A DNA stretch of 64,000 bases from Spirometra erinaceieuropaei (lineage: Eukaryota > Platyhelminthes > Cestoda > Diphyllobothriidea > Diphyllobothriidae), in the NCBI GenBank assembly GCA_902702965.1, contig CACRXP010000139.1:1097806-1161805 (forward strand). The letters are read 5' to 3'. Shown one piece after another: positions 13,111 to 24,800 of this stretch. Both the position numbers and the translations under genes were made by a program. Position 1 is the stretch's first letter, and every line of letters begins with the position of its first letter. The notes under the pieces were generated by a model. It was given only the letters and a program-made list of their open reading frames with translations. It searched no databases and was not told the origin of the DNA.

Positions 13111-14063
13111 GCCTAATTTTCTCTGCTATGCGTTCTGTGGCCTTGAACACATACGGTAGCGAGTGTCGAATAATTGGCGTCTCTCCTCCGTTTGCCCGTC
13201 TTGGGTGCGTCAGTATGCAGCGATTGATGAAATACTTTAGGTAGCCAATCTTTACCAATTGGCCCCTTAGATGCCTTAATCCCTGTACTCTTCCTTCGGG
13301 CTCACTACAATGAGCTTTTATTAAATCAAAGAGCGCCCTAACGCATCTCGGTTTGTGCACCGTCAGGTGTTTGCTATGATAGCTGCGGTCATGAGTTGCG
13401 TTGGTCGCCTTTGTATACACTGTAGTTGTTAGTTTATCATCTGGCTTGCGCGTGACGAGTACGTCAAGGAAGGGTAATTTCTCGTCCTCCTCTTGAAAAT
13501 TGAATGTCTGCGAAGACGCTGTTAAACAGGTCTTGTATAGCCGGCAGTTAGTCCTTTCCGATAATGACGAATGTGTCGTCCACGTAGTGACGCCAAAACG
13601 CAGATTCGTAGTGGCTGAAAACGACCTTTTCCAATTCTTGTAAGACCAATTCCGGAACCGGGTTGGATATTGGGAAACCCATGGTTGCTCCTTTGATTTG
13701 CTCGCATCTCCTGGCAACGAAGGTAAAAAAGTTCGTTGGCGGAATGCGAAGAGCTGCATCAGCTGTTGTATTTTTGTGGGTCTCACCTTTTCGCCGTACC
13801 TCTGTTCGAGCCGTTTGTTTAGCGCATCACGCGCGAGGTCTGACCAAATGGACGTGAATGGTGAGACATCATCGAAGGATAAAATAATTTGGTCGGGTCC
13901 AAATGTTATTCCGTGAATGTTGGCAAGGAATTGGATGACCCAATTGATTGAAATCTCAGAGCCATCTCGAAGAAAATTGTGTTGTCCTGCCGTCTTTCAG
14001 GGCAACGGTTGGCCGCAGGAAAACGTCAAGTTTGTAGATTTTGGGTAGTACATAGAACCTGGC
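13110..14063 (-). pseudogene. Penelope-type reverse transcriptase, broken
   Basis: The RT copies element RNA into DNA at a nicked target. The reading starts near 14063 with RFYVLPKIYKLDVFLRPTVA, the conserved Y-[GV]-LPK-I-K...RP block at the start of Penelope-like RTs. The catalytic box reads FWRHYVDDTFVII, with the YVDD codons at 13586-13575. The block FQEEDEKLPFLDVLVTRKPD follows near 13480, then a YHSKH/RCVRALF block, a GYLKYFINRCI block and an ERIAEKIRHVH block. These are the usual fingers-palm-thumb order. Continuity needs several frame changes (near 13.97, 13.8 and 13.55 kb) and passes an in-frame stop, so it is a pseudogene. Which PLE subgroup it belongs to was not determined. Confidence 0.85.
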
Positions 14064-17000
14064 TAGTGTAGTATTGAATACTAACTATTAGCCGCCAGCA
14101 AGTATCAGCAGTGTTCATGACCAAAAGGCAACGCGGATGCTCTCAAGTTTAAAGAGGAGGCAATGAGGAAACCGAAGTTAATCGAAATCCCCCCACATTC
14201 TGTCTTTATGCAAGTGAAACAATCAAGGCAAGCAACACAATACTACCAGAGGGTCAAATTTCTACGGTTAAATTGTAATTTCAACGTTCTCGCTTTAATC
14301 CAGATCTGTAGGGAAGATCGCACATGAATGTGACGCAGAACCCATGACTGTGGAAAACTCTGACCATCCTGAAAAATGGCCTCGGCCTTATTACGTGTCC
14401 AATGAAAATAATGGTAGGCCCATGTATTGAGTAATTTTCACTTCATTGGCCAACATCTGGACCAAACTCATAGTCTGTAACGAATCCGATGAAACTGAGG
14501 AAGCAATTAATACATTATTTGGGCCCAGATTTTACCAATGCAGATAAGATTCTTTTTGTGGCTATGTGGCTGAACGAAAACTATCTCCTACAAATTCAGT
14601 CCCCTGTTCATCCACCACATTTGTTAGTCGCTGGTTCTAGATTTGACTTCGTGAGAAAACCCCAAACGTAGGATGAATTAAATCTATCTTCCGGACACTA
14701 CGTCTCCTTCTTTGCAAATGCCTTCTTGTAAGTTTTCGCCCCATTGTATTGTTTATCCCCTTGTCTCGGATGAGTAAATGCGACAACAATTAGATTCACC
14801 TCAGATGCATTAAGATCTTTTAAAAACACGCCCACTGCTTGGGGATAGGGCTAGGAGTCTTTTGCATATGAGCACATGGGTGATGATGTGGCGAAAGTGC
14901 TTTGCTGCGGCTGTTGTATCATCACGTCTCGATAACCTGTGTTTTTCCGGCCTTCATTGCGTAATAATATCTGTCAGTGTACTTGCATGCGTCTTTGACA
15001 GAAGTCAAAGGCTAAATACGAGCAGTATATTCCGTAATATGCATTCTTGACCAGCTCTCCTAAACAAATTAGTATTCTTAATCTCAACCTGGAAGACAGG
15101 AGCCCCGAGTTCTGATGATCGAGCACCTGAATTATCGTTAACTGACCAAGGATTCTGGGTTCGAATCTTCAAGTCATGCAAACCTAGGAGTAAGATACAG
15201 CTGACTGGTAACTGCTGACGTGCAAGGATCAGTCGTCCCTGTCTCCATTTTCTTTGTTTCCATTTATTTCGAAACAGTACTTGTCGCTTTGCAAATGATC
15301 GTGAGGGCTCAAGATAAGACGTTAAAGCATAACGTAGCGAACAGCATTCGTTTGTTATGCAGTTCGTTGATCAACCCTTTCACATAAAGCTAAGGACACC
15401 GACGGAACATTTGCTTTCGATATCCCGTTATTTTGTCGGAATTATTAGTCCGGTATAATGTGGGCGGTTCATAGTTTCGGTTTTATGTGCATTGATCCTC
15501 TATCTTATTTTAGTGTGCTTTATTACCTGGGAACAGTTAAGCCCCGTCAAATTTACCGTTTGGATGTGTTAAGATAACACACTGGGTTACCCACCCTTTT
15601 GACGGCATGTACTGCTTGGGAGTTACAAAAGAAGTGAGCCGACATCCTTAATCTGTGATCTTACGTAGCATTGCCGATTATGATTTCGTCATTCTCGGAA
15701 AAATGTGCTGCGACAAGGCCCGAACCCGTTTGATGCAGTCATTTGAATGTGTAAATCACGTCTGATAAACCCCTCACTGCAGGCATGAGAAAATAATGCA
15801 AAAAAAACATCCCACAACAAACAGATGCGCATATTTCACAACAACCGACGAAATTCGATCGGCGTTTCCCACGATGTCCACCGTATACAGCACAACTGGT
15901 TGGAAGGGGGGCAGTAACTTGCGCGTGAGTTTGCTCAGAGGGATAGCAGACTTGCGAAGCATCTACGCAATATTTCCTCCTCCGCGCCACCTTGACCCGA
16001 TGTCATGATAGAATCAAGAGAGGGCGCTGGTGGCTGGCATGTTACAAACCCGCACATAAGCGTGTCCGACCGTACCCCATAGTAGACCATGTCCGCAATT
16101 TTGCACAAGAAACATGAGGGTGGCTCGGATCCAGGTTAAGTGAGAGTGCCATAAATGCCAAATTAAGAAGGAAGAATTGCAGCCTAACTCTCCGCTCATT
16201 GAGGAGAACTGAGTTATATCGTGGGTTGGCAATCTTTCAAGGCACGGTTTTTAGCAAAGCGTGATAGATCCAGGCAGGCCTGATTGTTAATAGTGAGGAA
16301 TATGCACTGAGACCGCTTTCTGCGGTTTTCAGACGGGTCTGTCCAAAACACCCAAGAAATCGACTTCGCATGCGAGCTTGATTTTGATCTGATTTTGGAT
16401 TTCTTATTCCACGGGGTGCTCGGCATACTAACTTACGCAATTGGCTCGTGTTTCTCAGTCTTTTATTGTTTCATTTTCTCTAGCGAAAACACATGTGCTA
16501 CGCCTTAGAATGCTATGCATGAAAAGGAACTAGAAACGAGATCAGGACCATGTTTCTGCATACATCGTCTTTCCTCTCAAACACATAGACAGACGCGCTT
16601 ACCTTTACGTGGAATGTAAAAGAAAATAACTGCGCGAGTGTAAAAAACAAAAAAAACGGACACACGAATAAATGCACATACGAGCATTCGGACAAATAGT
16701 ATTATTTTTAGACTTCAACGAAATGGTACAGAGAGGATGCTGTTATTTTTGATGCAGTAGATCTAACTGGATGGTCGGACCATAATCTACTGAGAGGATA
16801 TTAACGCCTTGTAGTACGTAGAGTAAAATAGTTTTCCTACAGCTAGAGTGCGGAAATAATTATTCAACAATTTAGTTTCGCCAGTCGACTTAAGAACGGA
16901 CATATCTACCTTCAAAAAGCTACCGGGCTGTCTATGTCCTTCTTGTCGCTAACAGTGCACTCTACTTTAGCATTTTGCCGATTGTTACTAAATGTACATG

Positions 17001-18514
17001 TAAAGGAGTTACTCAATCATTAGCGCAATTGCGAACGCCGAATCATTTGGTCTTTAATAAAAATCCGCCGCGCGACAGAACTGTCAAATGTCCGCTCGTT
17101 AGATGACCCGCAGTAATTAGGATAAGCGCCCGAAAATCAAACAAACAGCAGCCATTAGCACGGTCTTGCTTTCTAGCATTTGATCCTGTCAACAATTAAG
17201 GCTGAAAAGATGGCGCACATCCTTGTAATTTGAGAAGAGCGAGTCATATTTTTGGCAAGACCCAATCGTTAAATGGCAGTTTTTGTCTATTTATTTGCTG
17301 AATGCACCTCACGCCTGCACCATGGTGGCAATTTTCTGGTACAGTCTCGCCGCGAGTGATGTTCAAAACCTACTTCATTATGCAAGTCTGGGTACAAGTT
17401 CCGAAATTAGATGTCGTAGACTTCATTTCTCATGTAGTTTACAACCCGTGATTAAAAGAAATTTGACCACCAGTGAAGTATTGGATACCACTACTGTCAA
17501 ATCTGTCCATTTATAGGTTTCTTCGCGTCCATCCCCGCACTTACGCAGTTGTCCTCTTTGCTGGGCATAATTATAAGTACAGAACACTTTTTACTGCTGT
17601 TATTTCAGACGCCGTATTCCCGAACGATTTCGAGGGGTCGCGTGTTGAATTTACTGGTCCTGGTGCGATTTCCAGTCTTGCTTTTCGTTATATTAGCTAC
17701 TACCGGCGATACAGATATTTGTTCACACATGCTAAATGGTCTTCGTTTCTTTGGCATTGATGAGTGCATTAGATAGCGGACACCATTAGCTTAAAATGTA
17801 GGATGATTCTTCCTAGCTTCTTTCGTTTCCGACATTTGTCGGATTTCGGACCGGGGAAAAACCGATTAAAAGAGGTAATGTCAGAGAAAATATGCATTTC
17901 AAAGGGAGCCAAGCATTTGATATGAATCTTGCATGAAAAGGCTGGATGGCGAATCGTAACGGTAACGGTCATCTTGTGCAGGCATTAGTGTGCGTTCACT
18001 GCGAAATCAGATTTTCTGTCGAAAGTTCACAAATAATTGATGACCAAATTTAATGCTTTTGGTTTGTAAAGCGTGGCTGAATTATTTTGGGCAAACGGGC
18101 ATCAGTCTGTGCTTTGAAGGAGAATTAAGTACAGCTCGACGCATTCATTCCTAATCAAAATAAATGCAAGCATGTACCTCAGGACAACTCTTAGGGATCC
18201 GGGAAATTAGATGGGGATATGGAGGGGAAAACAGGATTCTGAGGCTGACAAGTGACCGAAGTGAGGTGACTTGAGGCAGGCCGAAAAGCGGGAAAACAAA
18301 CAAAACAAATGGAGGGCATATGTGCATAAAAACAAACTCAAAACCGCAAAAGTAAGTTTTTGGTAAAGCAACCAAAGCATTTCAGGCAAAAACCAGAAAA
18401 CGTGTACTAGAGCGATAATAATAAGATCAGAAAACACCTTAAATAGACCTAGGGGTAAGAAAGCAAAACGTTTTTCCTTGAAAAGGAACCGTCCCTACAA
18501 CAGGGAATAATCAC
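14064..18514. other. Non-coding 3' flank of the KY-like gene
   Basis: No gene is recognised. The part nearest the gene (about 18000-18514) should contain the 3' untranslated region and cleavage site of the minus-strand gene. I see no AATAAA on the minus strand within about 500 bases after the stop codon. A weaker ATTAAA is present at 18054-18049. One tRNA-like B-box sits near 15157-15171. Confidence 0.5.
15103..15175 (+). repeat. Possible tRNA-SINE head
   Basis: A B-box-like GGGTTCGAATCTTC near 15157-15170 follows a degraded A-box region about 50 bases earlier. The spacing matches the other tRNA-like relics in this window. The rest of the element is not recognisable, so this may be a chance match. 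Confidence 0.3.
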
Positions 18515-18874
18515 TTAGGCCTTCTGCGCGGCTTGTTGTTCGGCGGCTTTGCGTTTTTCGATCTTCTCTGGGAACTCACCAGCGATGACGCCTATGTAGG
18601 GCGTCTCAGCTGCGGTCATTCTGTAAGGTGCTTCAATTAGATAGGTGTAGATGAGTGGGATCGAGCCAAGTATATCTTCCTCCATGGGTACCGCATAGAG
18701 GTAGAGCTTGTAGAATGAACCACTCTTGGGTATACGCACCAGCAAATTAATCAGTTGGCTTGGCTGTTCCAGGCTCAGGCCGAGGGAAGTGCCCTTACTG
18801 GTGCGATCTCCTGGCAGTAGCTCATCTGGCTCCAGGACTTCAGGGGACTTTTGTAACAGATATCCAGTCACGTC
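18515..18874 (-). CDS. Exon I: terminal coding exon, repeat 3 and charged tail
   Basis: This terminal coding exon has 119 codons plus the TAA stop at 18517-18515. Its acceptor is TTCCAAG (AG 18876-18875) and it opens in phase 0 with DVTGYLLQKSPEVLEPDELL. It continues with LINLLVRIPKSGSFYKLYLY and AVPMEEDILGSIPLIYTYLI, a third copy of the G-x-[YF]-x-L-x-[IVL]-Y-A ... Y-L-I-E-A motif also seen across exons G and H. The end is a short Glu/Lys/Ala/Gln-rich tail (FPEKIEKRKAAEQQAAQKA) that may be helical. No AATAAA was seen soon after the stop. The longer open frame upstream of 18874 is intronic. Confidence 0.9.
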   Translation of the reverse strand, partial: DVTGYLLQKSPEVLEPDELLPGDRTSKGTSLGLSLEQPSQLINLLVRIPKSGSFYKLYLYAVPMEEDILGSIPLIYTYLIEAPYRMTAAETPYIGVIAGEFPEKIEKRKAAEQQAAQKA

Positions 18875-21800
18875 CTTGGAATAGAAAACGATTAGAACCG
18901 TAAACCGATAGGCGAATTCGCAGCTGTGCATGTCAGTGCAGTCGAGCGCAAAAAGATAATATCTTACTGGTTTTAAAATTTTAGGACGTGGAAGTGGCGG
19001 ATTTCCATCTGCTTTTTTGATTAAGAGTAATTAGGGTAGGAGCATATGTTAGATGCAGACAGCAGAGAAATCAATTTGTCTCAAGAAAAGTTTGTCATGT
19101 CAAATGTTCGCTTCTGCAGGCTGTCATCATTGAAAAAACGAGGAACCGATTGGTCGAGGAAATACACCATCCTCCAAAATAAACAGTTAGGGCAATTCTA
19201 CCTCAAAAGCGTACAGATATGATATTCTCTGAAAAAGCTGCTGATAATAGGCGGTCAACAAACGTCTTTTCTGGGTGGTACAACTTAAACTTCGAATAAA
19301 CTCTGAGTCAACTAAGAGCTCATACAAATTTAACAACTCTAATTCCAATGTTTAGTTTATTCCCCATATTTCGAGCACTTGACGAAACCACGATTGAATT
19401 GATGTCCTAAGTCTTAATCGATACCTTATTGATCCAAATGCGGCAGTCCTTAGGGAAAAGTTACGGTGGATTCGTAAAAGTGCACAAAGGATATAATTAA
19501 GCTGTTTAACAAAAATATTTAGTACGCTTTATCTGACAGTGACCTCTTGCAGAACCGTGCGTTGCATTTTAAACAACATTTCAGAAATTGGGTCTTTAGC
19601 AGATTCAATTAGACCCACTTGTAAAAAAATCGACGAACTCTGTGAGATTCAAATTCAAGACAGCAAAGCCAAGGCTTGATTATAACCAACGCCCTAAACA
19701 CTTGAGCTACGAGACCATGACAGAGACAGTTGACCGTACCGGATCCGATGAGCCCTTCATATTTCTCAGACTGCCGACCCGGATCTCTTGCATTTGCCAA
19801 TCTGAAATAAAGTCCCTGGTAATGTCATTAGAAAACTGTTTCGGCTATGGTGACAGGAGTATATGGATTCTTTTCTTAATGGAGGGAACACTCATTATGT
19901 GCAGGCGCCAAGAGGGTTGACCGAAAGAGTAAATACATTTGGCAGTACCCAGCAACACCTGTTCGTATACTGCAGTTCGTATTAAGCGATGACACCTGGG
20001 ACTTTCGTTTCGACTATTTGGTCGTGTTTCCGCAGGACGCTTAATCGAACATCAGAGATAAACGTATAAGAGTAACAGGCGCCTGTGTCTATATGCCGAT
20101 GAGTGAACATAGCGGAGTCAGTTTATGGCTATTCTACAAATTATATGTTCAGCGAAATAAAGGGGGAAGCATGCGTGCTAATGGGTTTGCGCTTGAAGGC
20201 ATTTCCGAACAGATCTTCTGTTAAAAAATAAAGATACATCTGCCTTGTATATTATTTGAAGGGCTTACAGACACATAACATGTGAACAAATATCTGTATG
20301 ATTGCGAATAAATGCATTAATAATCAACATTGTTACGAATAGCAAAAAATAAGTCACGTCCGCCAGCCGAATTTGTAGCTGAGATAGGTTGGTTCAAATC
20401 TGTCCTTCTTTTAGCATCTTTTATATGTGACACCTCCGAGATTTCAATGCATAACAGGATTGAACAGAGGTCACTTCGTTACGCAAATGATGTCAAATTT
20501 TTTTTAAATTTTATCCATCGGTCAGAAAAGCATTTTAGTATAGTGTTCTTAAGAATAAAGTAAGATGGCATGCAGAGTGGACTTTCTGAAAGTGGGGAAA
20601 AATAAGAGCGGGAGTAAATTGCAGTTTCCCAACGCTGGCCGACATCATAAAATACTGTTCCGATTTTGAAGGCAGATTTAATTAAGGTTTTAACGCTGAT
20701 TTCTATCATATTTCGGGACAATGATGCATGAACGACGCATTTCTGGCGAAAATAATCCGGTGGCCTATGAATCACTTAACCCATAAAATTATAATGAGTT
20801 CGGTTCTGCGCATTATACAGTACACAGTGTGTATGTGGTCGACTCTAGCCTACTTGGCTTAATCAACTATTGACGAAAGGTTTACTGGAAAAATATCCAT
20901 CCCTATATTTATAAAATATCCTTAGTCTGCGCTTCATGCCAATCACATCGGTAATTTTGATGAGTAATTTCATCTACCCTGAAGGGTATACTTTCAAATT
21001 TTAATTATTATTTCATTAGTTCCCCCACCTTCTGCTTTACAGTAATTTCACATAATTTCGCGTTCGATGCATGCCAAACAAGCTAATTCAAAGAATCCGA
21101 CTCAATAACACTAAGTTACTGCACCAGATTTGAATAAGAAGGTTTTTGTGTGAGCTGTACAAATTAAATTTTAATTAACTACTGTGCAAGTTCTAAGAAC
21201 GCTAAAAGTTATACTATTTTATACTTTGGGTATAGAGATGTCCAGTTGAGTCCTGTACTACAGTAGCTTCATGCACAATATTTGGTTGGATTTAACTAAT
21301 TGCAATTTCTTTCGCCTATCTCGCAACCTTCCAAATCCCATTCTACATTTTAAACACATATCTTCCATCAATGGAGTAATAATATTTAGTTTTATCTTAC
21401 CTACAAAGACATCATTTTGAGCTTAATAAAGATGTCAACTAGTAGGACAAGTCATATTCCCTGTCTATTCAGTCGACCAGTATTCAAAGTTTAAAGCAAA
21501 CTCAGACAGTTCCATCAGTTCAAATTGTTGCCTTTTGTTTTGCTTCATTTAGTTCTGCTGACTCCTAAAAAACAGTTTCAGCAGGTTATTTCCGAATTGA
21601 TATTTAATGTTGATTTATATCAGACAATCCTTCGTACGGTTAGTGCTCTTTTGTGAAGTTCCAGCTTTTAAACCAGTCTTATGTATGGGTAACTGCAATG
21701 TAGTTGGCTGTTATGGTAAATATTGGCTAATGAAGGAAAATAGTAGGAAGCTGACCGAACACTCTGTTATTCAACATCCGGGCATTTTCTTTTACTAGTA

Positions 21801-24800
21801 GTGGAAAGACCTAATCTCAGCCTTGTCGCCGAATGACGGTCATTTTATTAAAAACGATGCTCCTATTTGTAATGTCCGATCATATCCAGTATGCAACTTG
21901 GACCTAATAAGTCGTTGACATTCTGTTTAGTTTATCAGTATATGTAATGAAAGGTGGTCAGTTTTACTATCAAGAAGTAGTTATCTTCTCAAAACACATC
22001 ACCTTTGTAACCGGAACGACATTTTATTTGACTTGCAATTTCTTTTACTGCAATACGCATAAGTCGTACAAATGAAAAAACTACGAGTTTTTCAGGGGCT
22101 TCCTTGTAGATATGATGTATTACTTTTATTACAGCCCTGTTCAGTGCCACATCTTATAGAGTTTATAACGAAAACTCACCAACTCTTCATCGTCGCTAAT
22201 AGAAACCAGCTGGCTGATAAGGCAAATCTTTTGTTTGTCCGGAAGTCCAAGCGTGATGCAGAGATCAGCTGCCTCTGGATCAATCTTTTCATCTTCCTCC
22301 GTAATCGCAGCTGCGGTCTCATTGCCGTCTCCCTGGGCGGCTACAGATTCACCCTCTGCTCCCTCACCTGCGTTTTCGCCTTCGTCCCCGGTCACCCCAC
22401 CGTTCACTGCACCCGCCGAACCCATGAAACGTTGGAGGACCTGGGCTTTGCTTGTGGCCTTAAGAAGAAGACGCTCGGATCCCGCCCTCCCCGCAGTCCG
22501 CACCCGTACTACAGGATCTGGGTGGCTATAAGTCCGAAATCCCATCTTCTCCCATGTAGAATCCTGGGGTCCCAGTTTCATTGTTGCCAGCCGACTACGC
22601 AGGATCGCAGACAGGGGTTTGCTGGAGGAGGCCTCGATTAGGAACTGCCAAACCTGGAAATCGAGAAAAAATATCATTACTTGGGTTGTGAAAAGTAACA
22701 GTGAAGTTTTATACTTTCAATTATGACAGTGGGCGCTCGCCGATCAGGTTACGGAACATGCTCGTTCCGTTGTGCCTTGGGGCTCATACTAGAACCGTCG
22801 CAGGCAGTCGCACAGCGACTAGTAGAAGACATAGATGAGCTAGAGCCGACAATGGCAAGGGAGACCGGAATGGCCATTTCTGGCTTATTAGCCATCATCA
22901 GCCAGTCATACCCAACCCCAAGTGTGGATCACTTGAGATTCGAACTCGGGATCTTCGGTCATGGAGTTTGACGCTCTATCATTGAGCCACGGGCCCGTTG
23001 TCGTGTCGGTTGTGATCGGGAATATCAATTATGACAGTGGGCGCTCGCCGATCAGGTTACGAAACATGCTCGTTCCGTTGTGCCTTGGGGCTCATACTAG
23101 AACCCTTGCAGGCAGTCGCACAGCAACTAGTTGTAGACATATTTGAGATAGGGCCGACAAAGACAAGGGAGACCGGAATGGCCGTTTCTTGCTTATTAGC
23201 CGTCATTAACCAGTCATACCTTCAAGTGTGTAAATTGTCAGGAATAATAAAAAATGCCTTCGTTTGTTCATTTCTTTATATCTTCTAAAATATGCGAGCC
23301 TTTAAAAATTTGTGAGTATTATTATTTAAAGGCTCTCGTATGAGCAATAATGTGATGCTGTTTTGGGTGTTTAAAGCAATCCTAAAGAGTTTATAACTAA
23401 AATTCATGAAGAAAAACAGGAACGCATTAATCTAACTGTCGGGTATCTGAAATTGACTATTATCCCATTCACATTTTAGCCATCTTCGCAAAAACTAGAA
23501 GGAGCTTCTTACTTGCAACTAATTGCGTCTAAATAAAACCTGCCGTGGAGAACACGTGGTTCTGTTTCAGTTAAGCTTCCAGACGGGGAATGCATAAGCA
23601 ATATGAAGAGAAGCACAGTATTTAACAGGCAACTGATGTTCGTTCAATTGCATTACGATTTCCCAATGTTAAGAACTGCAGTTCGTTTGGGTAAATAGGG
23701 TCTTTGTAACCATATGTAAGGATGATTTTCAGTGATTTTTGAAATATCTTAAAATATATTTAAAAAGGTTTCGGAAAAGTCAAGAATATGTATGTATTCT
23801 GTTTTAAATTACCATCGTATATTTATACGTTGCAGTATAGCAAAATATATGGAAGCTTCAAATAACAATTTTCAGCATTTCATTTTTCAGTAAGAAATTG
23901 GCAAACGTCCGTTTATATATCGCAGACCTTACATTTTTGTCACGTTCAAAAAATATTGATTCATCGAATTGAGGAAAGTACATTACAAGTTTTGTGACAT
24001 TAAATACATAACGAGAATTAAAATGTTTATTTTTTACATTTCCAGTGTTTACAACCCTGCTTCAATTATTTTTCATAAATCTGTTTAACCAAAATGCTAA
24101 TATTAACTACGTCTTCACAACTAAAAGATGAAGCACGTTGTTACACGAAATTTGTTTTGAAACCATGTTAGACTTTCGACGATAAGATGTGGTATTCAAA
24201 GTAGAGTTTAATGGAGAATAGATCGATATCTGTTGGTCACATCAGTCCTTTTTGGTATGAAAGCAAGACCCGAATGTGCTCATTTGGATAGTTGCTCAAG
24301 GGGCATCTATTTACGTGGCCCAGGAGCAACATTTTTTTACCATTGTCGTTTTCGACCGCTTTGCACTGCTTGATGGTTTTTTTAATAATGTGTTATTCAT
24401 ATTGTCCTTAAACGATGACGGGACCTTTAAAGCGGTAGTAATCAAAATGTTGTCTAAAATCGATAAGAAACGATGGGAAATACCGGAGAGCTTGGAAGTA
24501 ATGTTTCTATCTAAAAGCAGGCTAATTTAAATAAATTCTTATCCGCAAATATGTACACAAATTCCCGTCTTAAAGGTTCACTGCAAAAATATTAAATTTT
24601 TGATGAAGCTTCTTCTTATGGAAAAGTAAAATCAGCCTGCAATAAATTCTTAATAGAGGAGTGACCAGTGATGCTCAGAAATTGTAAAATTACTTGCACT
24701 CGTTTCAAAGCAAAAAATTAAACTGATAGTGCTTTTTTAGTTTAGGGAATGCTAAGGATGGACTTTGTCTTGTAAAAGCTACCCCGAAACTAACTGGACA

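Larger units (their letters stand above)
12570..14063 (-). mobile_element. Penelope-like retroelement relic (RT + GIY-YIG)
   Basis: Read on the minus strand, this segment gives, in order, the N-terminal RT motif region, the YVDD catalytic box, the RT thumb with a conserved FLDVLVTRKPD block, and a GIY-YIG-type endonuclease. That is the domain order of Penelope-like elements. Coding capacity is broken by several frameshifts and stops, so the copy is inactive. The region below about 12766 gives further GC-rich sequence that plausibly holds the C-terminal end and 3' tail. No long terminal repeats were seen. The strand is the same as that of the KY-like gene, and the element lies in its downstream flank. 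Confidence 0.85.

Noticed and set aside
18875..18931. N-terminal extension of the exon I open frame
   Set aside because: It lies upstream of a good acceptor (TTCCAAG) that gives exactly the phase needed from exon H, so it is intronic.
22072..22641. 189-codon plus-strand open frame
   Set aside because: It is the antisense shadow of exon H. The minus-strand frame has family motifs, splice sites and the right phase.
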